Shown here piece by piece: positions 31,241-41,439 of a DNA stretch of 64,000 bases; positions within the stretch are counted from its first letter, which is position 1, and every line of letters begins with the position of its first letter. The stretch spans positions 21,553 through 85,552 of the forward strand of contig JAPTJF010000267.1 in the NCBI GenBank assembly GCA_029339195.1, written 5' to 3'. Source of the stretch: Micractinium sp. NFX-FRZ (taxonomy: Eukaryota; Chlorophyta; Trebouxiophyceae; Chlorellales; Chlorellaceae). Position numbers and translations under genes: made by a program. Below the pieces are notes generated by a model. It was given only the letters and a program-made list of their open reading frames with translations. It did not search any database and was not told the DNA's origin.

Positions 31241-34200
31241 TCACCCAGCGCTGTCCTCCTCTGATGTGCTCTCCTCCTCACTGCTGCTGTCATCCTCGCT
31301 GCTGCTGTGGTGCTGCAGGAGAGGGTGATGCCACATCAACTGGTGCTGGAGCTGCGGTTGCCCTGGCTCCTCCTCCTCCTCGCTGCTCTCCTCTTCGCTG
31401 CTGCTCTCCTCCTCGCTGCTGCTGTGGTGCTGCAGGAGAGCGTGGTGCAGCGGCCACATCAAATGGTGCTGGAGCTGCGGATGCCCTGGCTCCTCTTCCT
31501 CCTCGCTGCTGCTGCTCTCCTCCTCGCTGCTGCTCGCCTCCTCGCTGCTGCTCTCCTCCTCGCCCGCCTGTGCGCCTCCAAAGTCCGAGTCGGGGTCCTG
31601 CTCCGCAGTGCTGCGCCCAGGCTCCACCTCCACCAACTGCGCCTGCAATTGGAGAAGCAAGGGAGGGCGCGGTGCGCCCGCACGCATGTGCCTCTAGCTG
31701 TAAGCACAGAACCAGGGCTGACGCTGCACCCCACTCAGCTCCACTACGCATGCAGGTGCCTGTGCTACTGCACTGCTGGGTTGCAAGTTCCGTTTCCAAA
31801 ACACACACGCTGCAAGCCTATAGGTTGCTGTTTGTCATGCAAGCAAGCTGACGGCATGAGCAGGCAGCCGACCTGTTGGAAGCGGGAAGCCAGCTTTGCC
31901 AGCTGCTCCGATGTGAGGTCGCTGCTGGAACTTGCCCCCCTGTCGTCAATCAGCAGCCTCCTGCAGCAGACAAACAAAGCTGCCAGCTGAGCAACCACGT
32001 GTGCTCACACATGAGGCGGGCAGGCAGGACAGCGGAGTGAGGCGGCGATGCACCAGCACTAGCTGCAGGCGAAAACCCATGCAGCTTGGCAACGATGCCG
32101 CAGAGCAGACGCACACGCTGGACACTTGACCGTTAGCACCCACAAGCCTGCAGGCTTACCGCAGCCGTGGGTTGCTGTATAGCAGGCGGCGCAGGTCTCG
32201 TGCCGACACGCGCACCATGCTGTGGCGGCAGTATGACACCAGGCTCAGCTGCTCCAGGCGGGTGCAGCTGAGCAGCGCTGCTGGGAAGGCGGGAAACCTG
32301 CAGACAGCACAGTGGCGGGGGCCTCTGTGTTGTGCTGGTGGCACGGAGGCGGGCGGGCTGATGCAACAGGCAGCCATTCAGCCAGGCTGCCCAGCCAGCC
32401 AGCCAGCGCATCCTATTCCCGCTCCTGCTCGTCACCGCTACGCAGAAAAAGCTCTGCGCACCAAAGGCGAATCGCCTACCCGAACATTTGCTTCATCAGC
32501 TTTACTATCAGCCTCGCTGACCTACCTGTTATAGCTGAGGCTGAAGCGCTCCAGGCCGGACAGGTAGGGCCCCTCGGGCAGCTCGCTCAGCAGGTTGCCA
32601 TCCACCAGCAGGCAGCGCAGTGTGGTCAAGTCCACCAGAGGTGCCGGCAGCTCGCGCAGGCGGCAAGCCCTCAGGGCCAGCTTGGCCAGGGCGGGCAGCT
32701 TGGCCAGCACGCCCAAGTTGGAGGGGGGCTGCAGGCGGGCGCTTGGAGGGGCACAACATGGGGAAGCAGCGGAGTTGCAGCTTGCAGGGACAGTGGGGAC
32801 GAGCAGCAGGCAAGCGCTTGCAGGGGGACAGCGGGGAGAGGCAGCGGGTCGCAGTGTGCACACCAGGGGCTGAGAGAGGCCTGGGTCGCAGCGGCACTCT
32901 GCTGTTGCATGCGAGCACATATCATGCCTATGTGCAAGCAGGCGGCCAAACCCACCCCAAGATCCAGACCGCCTTGCGTGAATTGATCACAGTATGTCAG
33001 GCCGACGCCGGTCAGACGGCTCAGTTTGGACAGCCACTCGGGCATGCAGTCCAGCTCGCTTTTCCGGATGTCCAGGCGCTGCGTAGCAGGGGCAGCACAA
33101 GTGCACTAAGCGGCCTGGCTGCCCGATGGTTTACCCTGCGCTGCACACCGCACCAGCAACTCGCCGGGGCATGCAGCTCCCAAACATGCAGCCCGCTGGC
33201 AATGTGCAACGCCTCCACCCAGCACCCCTTGCCCACACACCTGCAGCGCGGTGAGGCGCTGCAGAGGCGCCAGCAAGGCATCAGAGGCATCATAGGAGGG
33301 GGAACTGTGCAGGCCGGTGTTCAGCCCATTGACCCGCAGCCGCGCCAGGCGGGTGAGCCTGGACAGGGCGGGGGGCAGGTGGTGCGGGCGCCAGTACAAG
33401 TCGCGGTTTTGCAGCCTCAGCTCCTCCAGAGCTGCAGTGCATCGGCAGGGTGGTGGTGGCAGGCAGTGCACAGACTGAATGGTGTGTCTAGCCACAAAGG
33501 CCCGCCGGCCCTCCTGGCCTGGCTTCAGCGCTGCCACGCAGTGCTGCCCGCTACCCCTCCACCCCCACGCCCACCCAATCAAATCCCCAGCTCGCCTGGA
33601 GGGAACACGGAGCAGGAAGCAAGCAGGCCTCCATTCTGGCATTCCAACCACAGAGACTTCAGCTGAGGCAGCACGGCCAGCCACGCAGTGCTCCGCATGC
33701 GGATGCTGCAAGGGGGGGGAGACCGCTGCGCTCCAGGTGAGGTGCGCTGGTCAATGTGCAGGCGAGGGGAGCACGGCAGGGAGGGCAGGCAGGCAGGCAG
33801 GCCTGCCCATGCGGGCCCCGCTGTTGCGGTTGTTGGCGACAGGCAGGCAAGCTAGCCTGCCCGTGCTGGTGCCGCGGTTGCGGATGTTGGCGAAAGCAAG
33901 AGGCCTGTCGAAAGCAAGAGGCCTGGTGCAGGTGCCGCACTGCTAGCATACCCAGTACTCGCGCTGCCGGCAGGCTGCAGGCACGACGGACCCACCCTGC
34001 GCTCCCCTGTCTGCTCACCCGTGGGGGCCCGCACGCACAGTCAGCTGCTGCAGCCTGGACGCCAGCATGCCCAGCACCAACTGGGCTTCTGACCAATCTT
34101 CCTCTGCAGCAGGGCGGCACTGATGCTCAAGGGCTGGGTCAGGGGCCAGTTGCACCACAGTGTGCAGGGCAGAGCAACATGCTTGGGGGTGCCATCCTAA

Positions 34201-34820
34201 GTTCGTCTGACCGTTTGGTTGTGGCAGCAAAATGCATGCAGGCGAACACGCCCCCAACAGCGTTGCGAGCACCGTGTTTGGACAACCGGGCTTGCCCACC
34301 CTCGTGTGCCCCGCCCCCCCCCATCCCCGGGCGCACCCGTCTCCGACACAATTGTGAGGTCGCGCACTGATGCGTGCCGCTTGGCCAGCCAAGCGAACAT
34401 CGCCCCCACGTCCTCCACCATGCCCGCAGTGTGGGTCGCAAAGTCCAGCTGGACATCAGGCCACATGCTGGGCTCCTGCGAGAGGTCGCGCCAGCGCCGG
34501 CACACCAGCGGCACCGCCATGCGGCGCTCCGTAGGCGGCACCAGGCGCAATATTGCGGCCTGCAGCCAGCCAGGGGTGGGGAAGAGGATTTGCCTATGAG
34601 GCAGAGTCCTGTGCACGGTGGCATGCCTGCCTGCCTCCAACAAGGCGACCAGCAGAGCGGCAAATGAACGGAAGTAGCGACAGCCAGGTCGGGCAGGTGC
34701 AGGTTGCAGCTGGCAGTCGGCAGCAGCCGTGGCGCTCGGCGCAGGTGTGCTTGCCAGTTCAAAGTCGGACAAGTCGTCCAGGGTGGGCGGTGGGCGCCGC
34801 GAGTGAGGGTGGGCAGGCAT
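31241..34820 (-). CDS. F-box / LRR protein 3 with acidic Ser/Glu tail
   Basis: Probable SCF substrate receptor. Exons (minus) are about 34820-34340, 34134-34022, 33708-33603, 33433-33242, 33078-32956, 32745-32528, 32299-32160, 31961-31876 and 31643-31241. The F-box spans LDDLSDFELA to ILRLVPPTERRMAVPLVCRRWRDLSQ; the stretch between them could hide an intron. LRR segments include LEELRLQNRDLYWRP, LARLRVNGLN, RLDIRKSELDCMP, LAKLALRACRLRELP, LRCLLVDGNLLSELP and GPYLSGLERFSLSYN. The last exon is unlike the paralogues: runs of SSSEEES and EEEEE surround two copies of a His/Gln-rich unit (PGHPQLQHHLMW and PGQPQLQHQLMW). Such a tail would be a casein-kinase-2-type phosphorylation target and may bind basic partners; that is inference. 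The start at 34820 is an in-frame ATG. Confidence 0.84.
31261..31560 (-). repeat. in-frame repeat coding the acidic tail of F-box gene 3
   Basis: Two units of about 120 bp (near 31,300-31,400 and 31,420-31,520) share CTGCTGTGGTGCTGCAGGAG and ATGGTGCTGGAGCTGCGG-type blocks, surrounded by CTC/CTG-rich Ser/Glu codons. The repeat is inside the reading frame. Confidence 0.8.
33775..33925. repeat. GGCA run and short duplications in an F-box gene 3 intron
   Basis: A GGCAGGCA run is followed by a duplicated block of about 63 bp (GCGGTTGTTGGCGA against GCGGATGTTGGCGA) and a perfect 15 bp tandem, GAAAGCAAGAGGCCT. Confidence 0.8.
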
Positions 34821-35381
34821 TGTGGGTGACGGGAGCGCTACAGGCGGCGACAGGCGTGGCAGCACGGGAGCAGGTGTCAAAGACGTCGAGGCACGGGCGG
34901 TAACATAGGCTGAGCGGAAACCACATGATGCTGGCTGTTATTGCTGGGCCCCGAATTCAGATCAACAGTGGCGGCGACGGGTGTGTCAGACCCAGCACTG
35001 GGGAAGAACTGCTGGCCAGGTGTTGCCAGCCAGCGGCACAGCGCACGGGCGGGCGGTGCTGCTTACCGCTGCTCACCGACTGTAGACGAGCACACGGGAG
35101 ACGCGACAGATGCGCCTCAGGAAGCTGCTACAAAGCTCCGGCTATCTGAGCAGCAGACTGGCCAAGTGCACAGGTCCGTGATGCCTTGCGGGCGGAGGAC
35201 GGGCGGAGGCTTGGGGCGCTGCCGCTATAATTGAGAGTACTTGTCCTAGACGTGAAACCGAAGCAGAATTGGGAAACGGACACCGGATGTGGTGCCGGGC
35301 GCCAAAAGAAACCAAGACGGCTCATGGGGAGCGGTCCCGTTTCAGTTTTCGGGCAGTTAATCGGTCGCAGTGGACTTGAAT
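34821..35381. promoter_or_regulatory. divergent promoter region, F-box gene 3 / helical protein
   Basis: 561 bp between two divergent ATGs. TATAATT at about 35226-35232 lies about 150 bases upstream of the plus-strand ATG and could be a TATA element. Nothing else is recognised. Confidence 0.45.
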
Positions 35382-37186
35382 ATGGACGTCCTAGAGCTGC
35401 CGCGCTCCCTGCAGGGCGTGCTTGACGGCTTGAATAGGGAGGTGACTGGCGCCCTGATTTCCAGCTCCATTCGGCGTCAGCTGCAGCAAGGTAGGGGGCA
35501 TGCGATGCAAGAGGGTGATTAGACGCGCGGTCAGCCCTGGGGAGGCCCTCCGCCACCGCTGCCGCCGCCCGCCCCCACCGCAGGCTCACGCTGCTGCGCT
35601 CGCCCTCGCTCACCGCCCCTGCAGCCCAAAGCCCGCTGTCGCTGGTGCGGCAGGACGCCTATGCCAGCTTGGCGGCCATCTTGGACGGCTACCTGCGGGA
35701 CGCAGCCAAGGCGGCTGCCGTGCTGCCCGCGCTCGCCCGCGTGTGGCCCGAGCTGCTGCAAAGCGTGGCGCTCGGCCTGCGGCAGGCGTTGCCCGGGGGC
35801 ACCCCTGCCGGCGGCCAGCCCTCTCCCGGCAGCGCCGCCGCGCTGGCCTATCGCAGCGTCAGCCCAGCAGAGCTTACCAGCCTAGTGCGGGTGCTGGAGC
35901 TCGCCTGCCTGCTGGCGGGTGCTGCGCGGCACAGCAGTCTGGGTGCTGGGCTGCTGCCGCTGCTGCTGGCGCAGCTGCCGGCGGCGCCTCCCGAGCTTGC
36001 ATGCGCTGCGCTGGATGCCTTGCTGGCAATCCAGATGCGCTGCCCGCCCGCATTTGTGACGTTTGTGGAGCTTGGAGGGATGGGGCAGGTGCGCGCACGG
36101 CGGGCTAGGTGTGGGGTGGTTGGGAGGCAGTAGGGTGGAGGGAGACGTGGGCTTCATAGGACGGTGGCATGGTTGCGGTGCGCAGTGCGCAGGCAGGCAT
36201 TCCGACTGCAGCCATGCTGGTCGTCTGGGCCACGGCTGCTCATCTTGCGTTAACTGCTCTCATTCATGCATCAATGGCCAGCACTGTTGCAATTCTGCCC
36301 AGCCACGCGCAGCACAGCTGCTGCCGCTCATGCGTCACCGCCCCGCCCACCCGTCACTTTGCTGCACCCTGCAAGTCACTGCTGGGACTGTGCTGCCTCT
36401 TCACGTGCTCCCCTTTCTGCTCCTTGTCGTTTTGCGGTCACCACCGCCCCTCTCTGTGCCCCTCCCCCCTGCAGGTCAGCCAGCTGCTGCGGGACCGTGC
36501 CACCCCGGAGCCAGTGCGGAGCCATGTGGTGCAGTTCCTCAACCTGCTGCTCACGCAGGTGTGTGGGCCGGAAAGCACTGGACACCTGGTTGCCTGCCTG
36601 AGTCAATGAAGAAAGGAGTGTTATGTTGCCACAGTCGGGGGACCTGCTGCTTGAGTGGGTGGGTGGTGCGGCTGGGCGGATGGCGCGGGGCGGGGCAGGG
36701 CAGCGGCTGCCCGCGTGCTTCCCTGCCCACCCACCCAACGCCTGCCTGCTGCTCGCCTTCACCCTCTCTCTTGCCTGCCCTCCTGTGCCCCCGCGACGCC
36801 CCCTCTGCCCCTAGCTGCTGCCACCTGAAGCACATTCTAACAGCCTGCTTACTCCCGCCCTTAACCCCCCTGCCCCTACGCTCCCCCATTACTTGTTGCA
36901 GCTAGTCCCGGAGCTGCTGCCACCCGAGGTGATCCCGCCCGCCAGCCCTGCCCCCGCTGCGCCGCCCACGCCCGGCCCCGCGCCGCCGCCGTGCGAGGGC
37001 CAGCCGGAGGCGCAGGCTGCTGTGCTGGCAGCGCTCGAGAGCGCCAAGTCGGCAGTGGAGGAGACGCTGGGGCGCGAGGCGCGCGCTATGCTGCTGCGCC
37101 GTGTCAGCCTGTCTGATGTGTCTGCTGAGGCCAAGCTGGGACAGCTGTCCAGTGCGCTCACGCTGTTCATCGAGAGCGATGCCTGA
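35382..37186 (+). CDS. helical-repeat protein, possibly CDC14/SIN-component-like
   Basis: Exons 35382-35490, 35625-36088, 36475-36558 and 36902-37186 join in frame to 313 residues; the first intron is phase 1, the others phase 0. It starts MDVLELPRSLQGVLDGLNRE. The sequence is almost all amphipathic helix: QDAYASLAAILDGYLRDAAK, TSLVRVLELACLLAG, LLPLLLAQLPAAPPELACAA and RSHVVQFLNLLLTQ, like an armadillo/HEAT stack. The order of helices around LDALLAIQMRCPPAFVTFVE resembles the Cdc14 SIN-component domain known from fungi and plants, but that match is from memory and moderate at best. A Pro/Ala-rich linker (about 36,930-36,990) precedes a final helix pair ending LTLFIESDA. The function is unknown. 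Confidence 0.82.
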
Positions 37187-38559
37187 GAGGCGCCGCCGTG
37201 CTGTGCGTGGGCGCGGCACCTCTGTGCGCATCTCGTGCCCATCGTGGGCTTGGCCTTGGAATTTTGGAGGCTTGTAAACTTTTGTATGCCCTCGTCCCAG
37301 GACGGGGATTCGCTGCTTGTACCCCGCATGCCTGTTTCTAGATACTTCTTCTCACCTCGTCTGAGCGCTTTTGAATGCTACTCTGGCTCACTGTAGGCTG
37401 CATGCCAAGCTAGACTCTCACACAAAGGGGTTGGGAGCAGTCAGGAAGGAAGCCGAAGGCAGCTCGTTGCAGCGCCGTACCCGCCGCATGCTCGGCTGTT
37501 AGCAAGAGGCCAGACTGGGCCAGCTGTTGACAGCTGTTCACTCACTTTTTCGATGTTGTCTACGCCTGAGGCGGGCGTTTGGGCACCTTGCCTGCCCGGG
37601 TCCCAGGTTGGGATGCCTTGGGCGGCGCGCACAAAGCCACAGATGTGCACACCGCGGAAGGCAGCTGCCAGCGGGGGCGCCACATGGGCGGCAATGGTAT
37701 CTCTCTCTTTCTGCGGCTTCCTTCGCTTGCATCTACTTATTATCTGCAAACCGACCTGCCACAGCCCCCTAAGTTCTTGCCACGCTTAGACAGCAGCAGC
37801 AAGAACACATTTCGACAACGCGTTGCTCGGGACCGAAGCGGGAAGCTGTGCGTGCCCTGCACATCGTCAAGTCAGGTGTCTTCATTGTTAAGGTGCGGTT
37901 TGCAAGGCGGCATCGTTCCGGCAACCGGGTGCCGGAAGCTGTGTCGGCTGTCGGCTCCCCCCGCTTGACTCGCACAGTTTCGGGCTTGCGCTTTGTGGAG
38001 ACACACACTTGTGCACAGCGCAGGGGGCAGGGGGCACGTGCGGCGCTCCCTCCTTGCCCTCCCGCCAGCCGCTGCCGGCGCGCTGCCGGCGCCTTGCAGG
38101 AAGCTGTGCAGCGCTGCTCCACCGTGCCTGACTGCGCTTCCTGCCTTCCCGCCTGCAGAGATCAGGCCGCCCTGGGGCCCCACTGGATTTGAAGTGACAC
38201 ACTATGAGAGCGACCCCTCAAGGCATGGGCTGCGCACTCGCCGCGTTCGTGGCGGTGAGAGCTGGCAAGTGGGGCCGGTATCCTGCGTCGCAGACGCTGC
38301 CTGCCGTACACTCTTTCTATGCTACAAATCCTGGGTGATGGCCCAGCCTTGAAGCAGAAGCCACCGCCTGCACAGGCGCACTTCCGGCCCGAGCGCAAGT
38401 GGTGGCTTGCACCTCGCAGGAGGGGGGCATGCCCCGCCCAGGCCCCAGCTTCCACACAACCCCGCAGCTGGCGACGGCGCCGCACCTCTCTTTATTGCTT
38501 CATCGCTCACCGCCCAGGGCCTTGCAATGCACCGAGCTTTTTGAAGTCATGCCTCCTCA
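37187..38559. other. long intergenic region
   Basis: TGTAA at 37273-37277 lies 87 bases past the stop and is the likely poly(A) signal of the upstream gene. The remaining 1.2 kb has no supported gene. A further 5' exon of the next gene cannot be excluded (an open stretch follows a CTGCAG at about 38,153-38,158). Confidence 0.5.
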
Positions 38560-40710
38560 ATGCTTGCGCTGCCTTCTGTGCAGCTGGCGGCAGCGCTCAC
38601 CTCTCTGGGCATCATGGCTGATTTGATGGCCGACCTCCCAGCCAGGGCCAGCTTCACGTGGTGGCAGATCACCGTGGTTTCATGCGCCAGCGTGGCGTCG
38701 GCCGCGGGCCTGCTCGTCATCGCGTTCGAGGTGCGGGGTGGGCGCTGCTGACTTACCACACGCCCTTTTGAGCAAGTCTTCAAGTGTTTCCAGAGCGTGG
38801 GCAGCGTGCGTGTGGCGGCTGCCAGCCTGCTGGCCCTCGCATGTGCAGTGCAGCACATGTGGGGGGAGGGTGTGGGGGGATGCACATGAGTGGGACGACG
38901 GCGGGTGGCAGGGCAATGAGTAGGCACTCGAGGAGGGAGGGTGGTGCGCTTGGGAGGGGTCCCTACAAGGGGTGGGCGTGCCTTGGGCTGCTGTCCTGCC
39001 CAGATTATGGCCTGCCCAGCTTTTGACCTGCTCCTGCCTGTGTTCAAGATGTGTTTGGCCTGCTCCTGCCTGTTCCCGCCTGCCTGCCGCCCGTTGCAGG
39101 TCGTGCGCGGGGCGCGCAGCTGCGCCTGCTTCGCCGGGCCGCGCTCCGCGGCGGGCGTTCTGCTCTGCCTGGTGGGCTTTGCCGCACACTGCGGCATGCT
39201 CGTGTCGTTCACGGGTACGCAAGCGGGGGGGCCACGGAGGGCAGGAAGGCGGCCATGTGCCCGGGGCGGCGCCCACTTGTAGTGATCAGCAGGCAGGGGG
39301 CGGTGCAGTCAAGGCGGGGGCGTCGGAGGCGGAGATGGCACCCAATCGCAAGCGGCGCCTGCCACCTGTGCTGCGTTCCTGGCCACGCTCGGTGCTCCCC
39401 TATCCTGCAGTGGGCGCTGCATCGAGTCGGCCTGACATCTGCCCTTTGTGCTGTCCTGCCCTGCAGTCTATTTGGCAAAGTACTTCACTCAGGGCCTGTC
39501 CACTGCTTGGGGCTCCTCTGCCAGGTCAGCACCACGCCAGGCTGGCACCGTCATCTATCTAACCCTTAGATACACAAGCTAACTGCCGGCTGCTGTCTGC
39601 ACCGCCTGACTTGCCGGTTTGCTGTGAACAAAGCAGGCGCAGCACCTGGCACCGCCACCTGGCGCCTGGCACCGCGGTGCCCTCTCTCAGGGCCTTTTAA
39701 CCCGCCTGCCCCGTGCTTGCCTGCTCCGCTCGCCCGCCTTCCCCCCGCTTGGCCTGCAGCATCTACACCAGTAACTACATGTATAGCTGCGTGAGGGACC
39801 GCAATGCGTTTGACTGCTTTGGCGACTGGCCAACCCGCTGGCAGGTGGGTACGCTGCCTGCCCCTGGCCTGCTTGTGGCTCGCCTGCACCTGGCTCGCCG
39901 CCCGTACCGTCCTGCAGGCCGCAACCCGCGACTTGACCTGTTTTGTTGCTGCTCACTTCACCAGGGTTGCTTGCTGTGTCCTCCTCCCTGCATCCTGGCC
40001 TGCCCTCCCCTTCAAAGCCACCGCCTCGCCCCACAAGCTCCTCCCATCCATCACACACACACACACACACACACACATCCTTTGCGCATCCCCACGCTCC
40101 CTCCCCCCTCCCCTCTCCAGGCCACGTACATCTTTGGCTGCGCCATCGGCCTCTTGTTCTGGGTGCTCGCCCTCGTGCTGGCGCTGCTGGACCTGGGGGC
40201 ATCCAAGCGCCGCCAGGTGGGGGTGTGGTGGGTGGCTGGGTGGGCGTGATGGCAGGAGGGCGGGAGGGAACAATATGCGTGTATGGGTGGGTGGGCGGGA
40301 GGGCGGGGGGGTGGGCGTGTGTGGGTAGGTGGGTGGTTTTGTGGGATGAAGAGGATAGAGGGTGTGTGAGCGTGACTGTGTGGTGGTGGTGGTCGGTAGG
40401 TGGGGGCTGGGGGCAGGGGCGGGGCAACCAGGGCGCTGCAGGGCCAGTGTGGTGGGAGCTGCGTATTCAAGGCACCCCCCGGAGGGGTAGCGGTGCGCTG
40501 TTGTGGGCGCACACACGTGTAAACCAACACTCTGTGTGTGACCCCACCAACACTCTGTGTGCGCATGACCCCACCAACAATCTTGTGTGTGTTCCTCAAC
40601 CGCCTGCGCAGGTGTTTGACACCCCCTCCAAGCAGGGGGCCCCACTCATGGTGGATGAATTCATGGTGGGAGTGCAGAGGGCACCACCCCCAAGGGTGGT
40701 CATGGTCTGA
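38560..40710 (+). CDS. small multi-pass membrane protein
   Basis: Family not recognised. Exons 38560-38730, 39100-39214, 39467-39524, 39760-39844, 40121-40216 and 40612-40710 join in frame to 207 residues, and all introns have GT donors and CAG acceptors. Predicted spans are WWQITVVSCASVASAAGLLVIAF, AGVLLCLVGFAAHCGMLVSF and IFGCAIGLLFWVLALVLALL. A fourth weaker one near the N-terminus (LAAALTSLGIMADLMA) would make a tetraspan shape. Between spans 2 and 3 lies a soluble loop with paired cysteines (YMYSCVRDRNAFDCFGDWP), the arrangement expected of an extracellular or lumenal loop with a disulphide. The C-terminus (KQGAPLMVDEFMVG) is short and hydrophilic. ATG at 38560 opens the frame, though an upstream exon is possible. 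Confidence 0.75.
40052..40078. repeat. CA dinucleotide repeat
   Basis: About 13 CA units in the intron upstream of the 40121 exon of the membrane-protein gene. Confidence 0.97.
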
Positions 40711-41439
40711 TCTGAGCAGGCCAGCCAGCCCGGCCCGACAGCTGGCAGCGCCGGACGCCGCCTGGCGAGCAGGCCTGCCCGGGCCTGCGTGAGCTCTCCT
40801 GCAACACCAGCTGCATGGCGGCTACAAACACCCACCCGGTGGGTGCCGGCAGGCGGCAGGCGGCCACGAGGGGTGGCAGGCAGCGCAGGATGCGGGCAGC
40901 AGGCAGGGAAGCGGTGGAGAGCGACGCAGCAACAGGGAGGAGAGCGAGAGGCTGCAGCATCACCTCCCGAGGTCGGCACTGCGAGCCCGGTCGACGCCCC
41001 ACTACACCCCAGGGCAGCATCCTTTGCTGTCCGTGTCCCATGCTTTGCTTTGCATTGGCCACGCAAACGACGACACATTGCTGCCTTGGCTGGCTGCGGC
41101 AGCTGCTGGCGTCTGCCTGTCGAAGCTGCCTGGCTGTGGCAGCTGGCTGGCCTCATTATTGGCAGTGTCACAGCGCCTGAGCGGTCTCAGTTGTAAGGAA
41201 AAGCGTACTGTGGAAGAGTGAGAAGGCTTGAGAATGTGAAGCACACAGTGCACGCACGGCAGGCGCCTGCGGGGCGGCCTGCTGCTGCGCATGCTGCGTT
41301 CCACAGCGCTGTTCTGAGGCAGGCATCAAGGCTAGGGACGCGAAATTTTGAGCGGAAGTGATTGGAAGCTGCAAGTGCCGACATACCACACAGTGCTTGC
41401 TGTTCCTCGAACCCTGCCTGCCACAATCGTCGCTGCTTG
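40711..41439. other. intergenic region
   Basis: 3' flank of the membrane-protein gene and promoter of the chitobiase gene. TGTAA at 41192-41196 may be a poly(A) signal, about 480 bases past the stop. No gene is seen. Confidence 0.5.
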
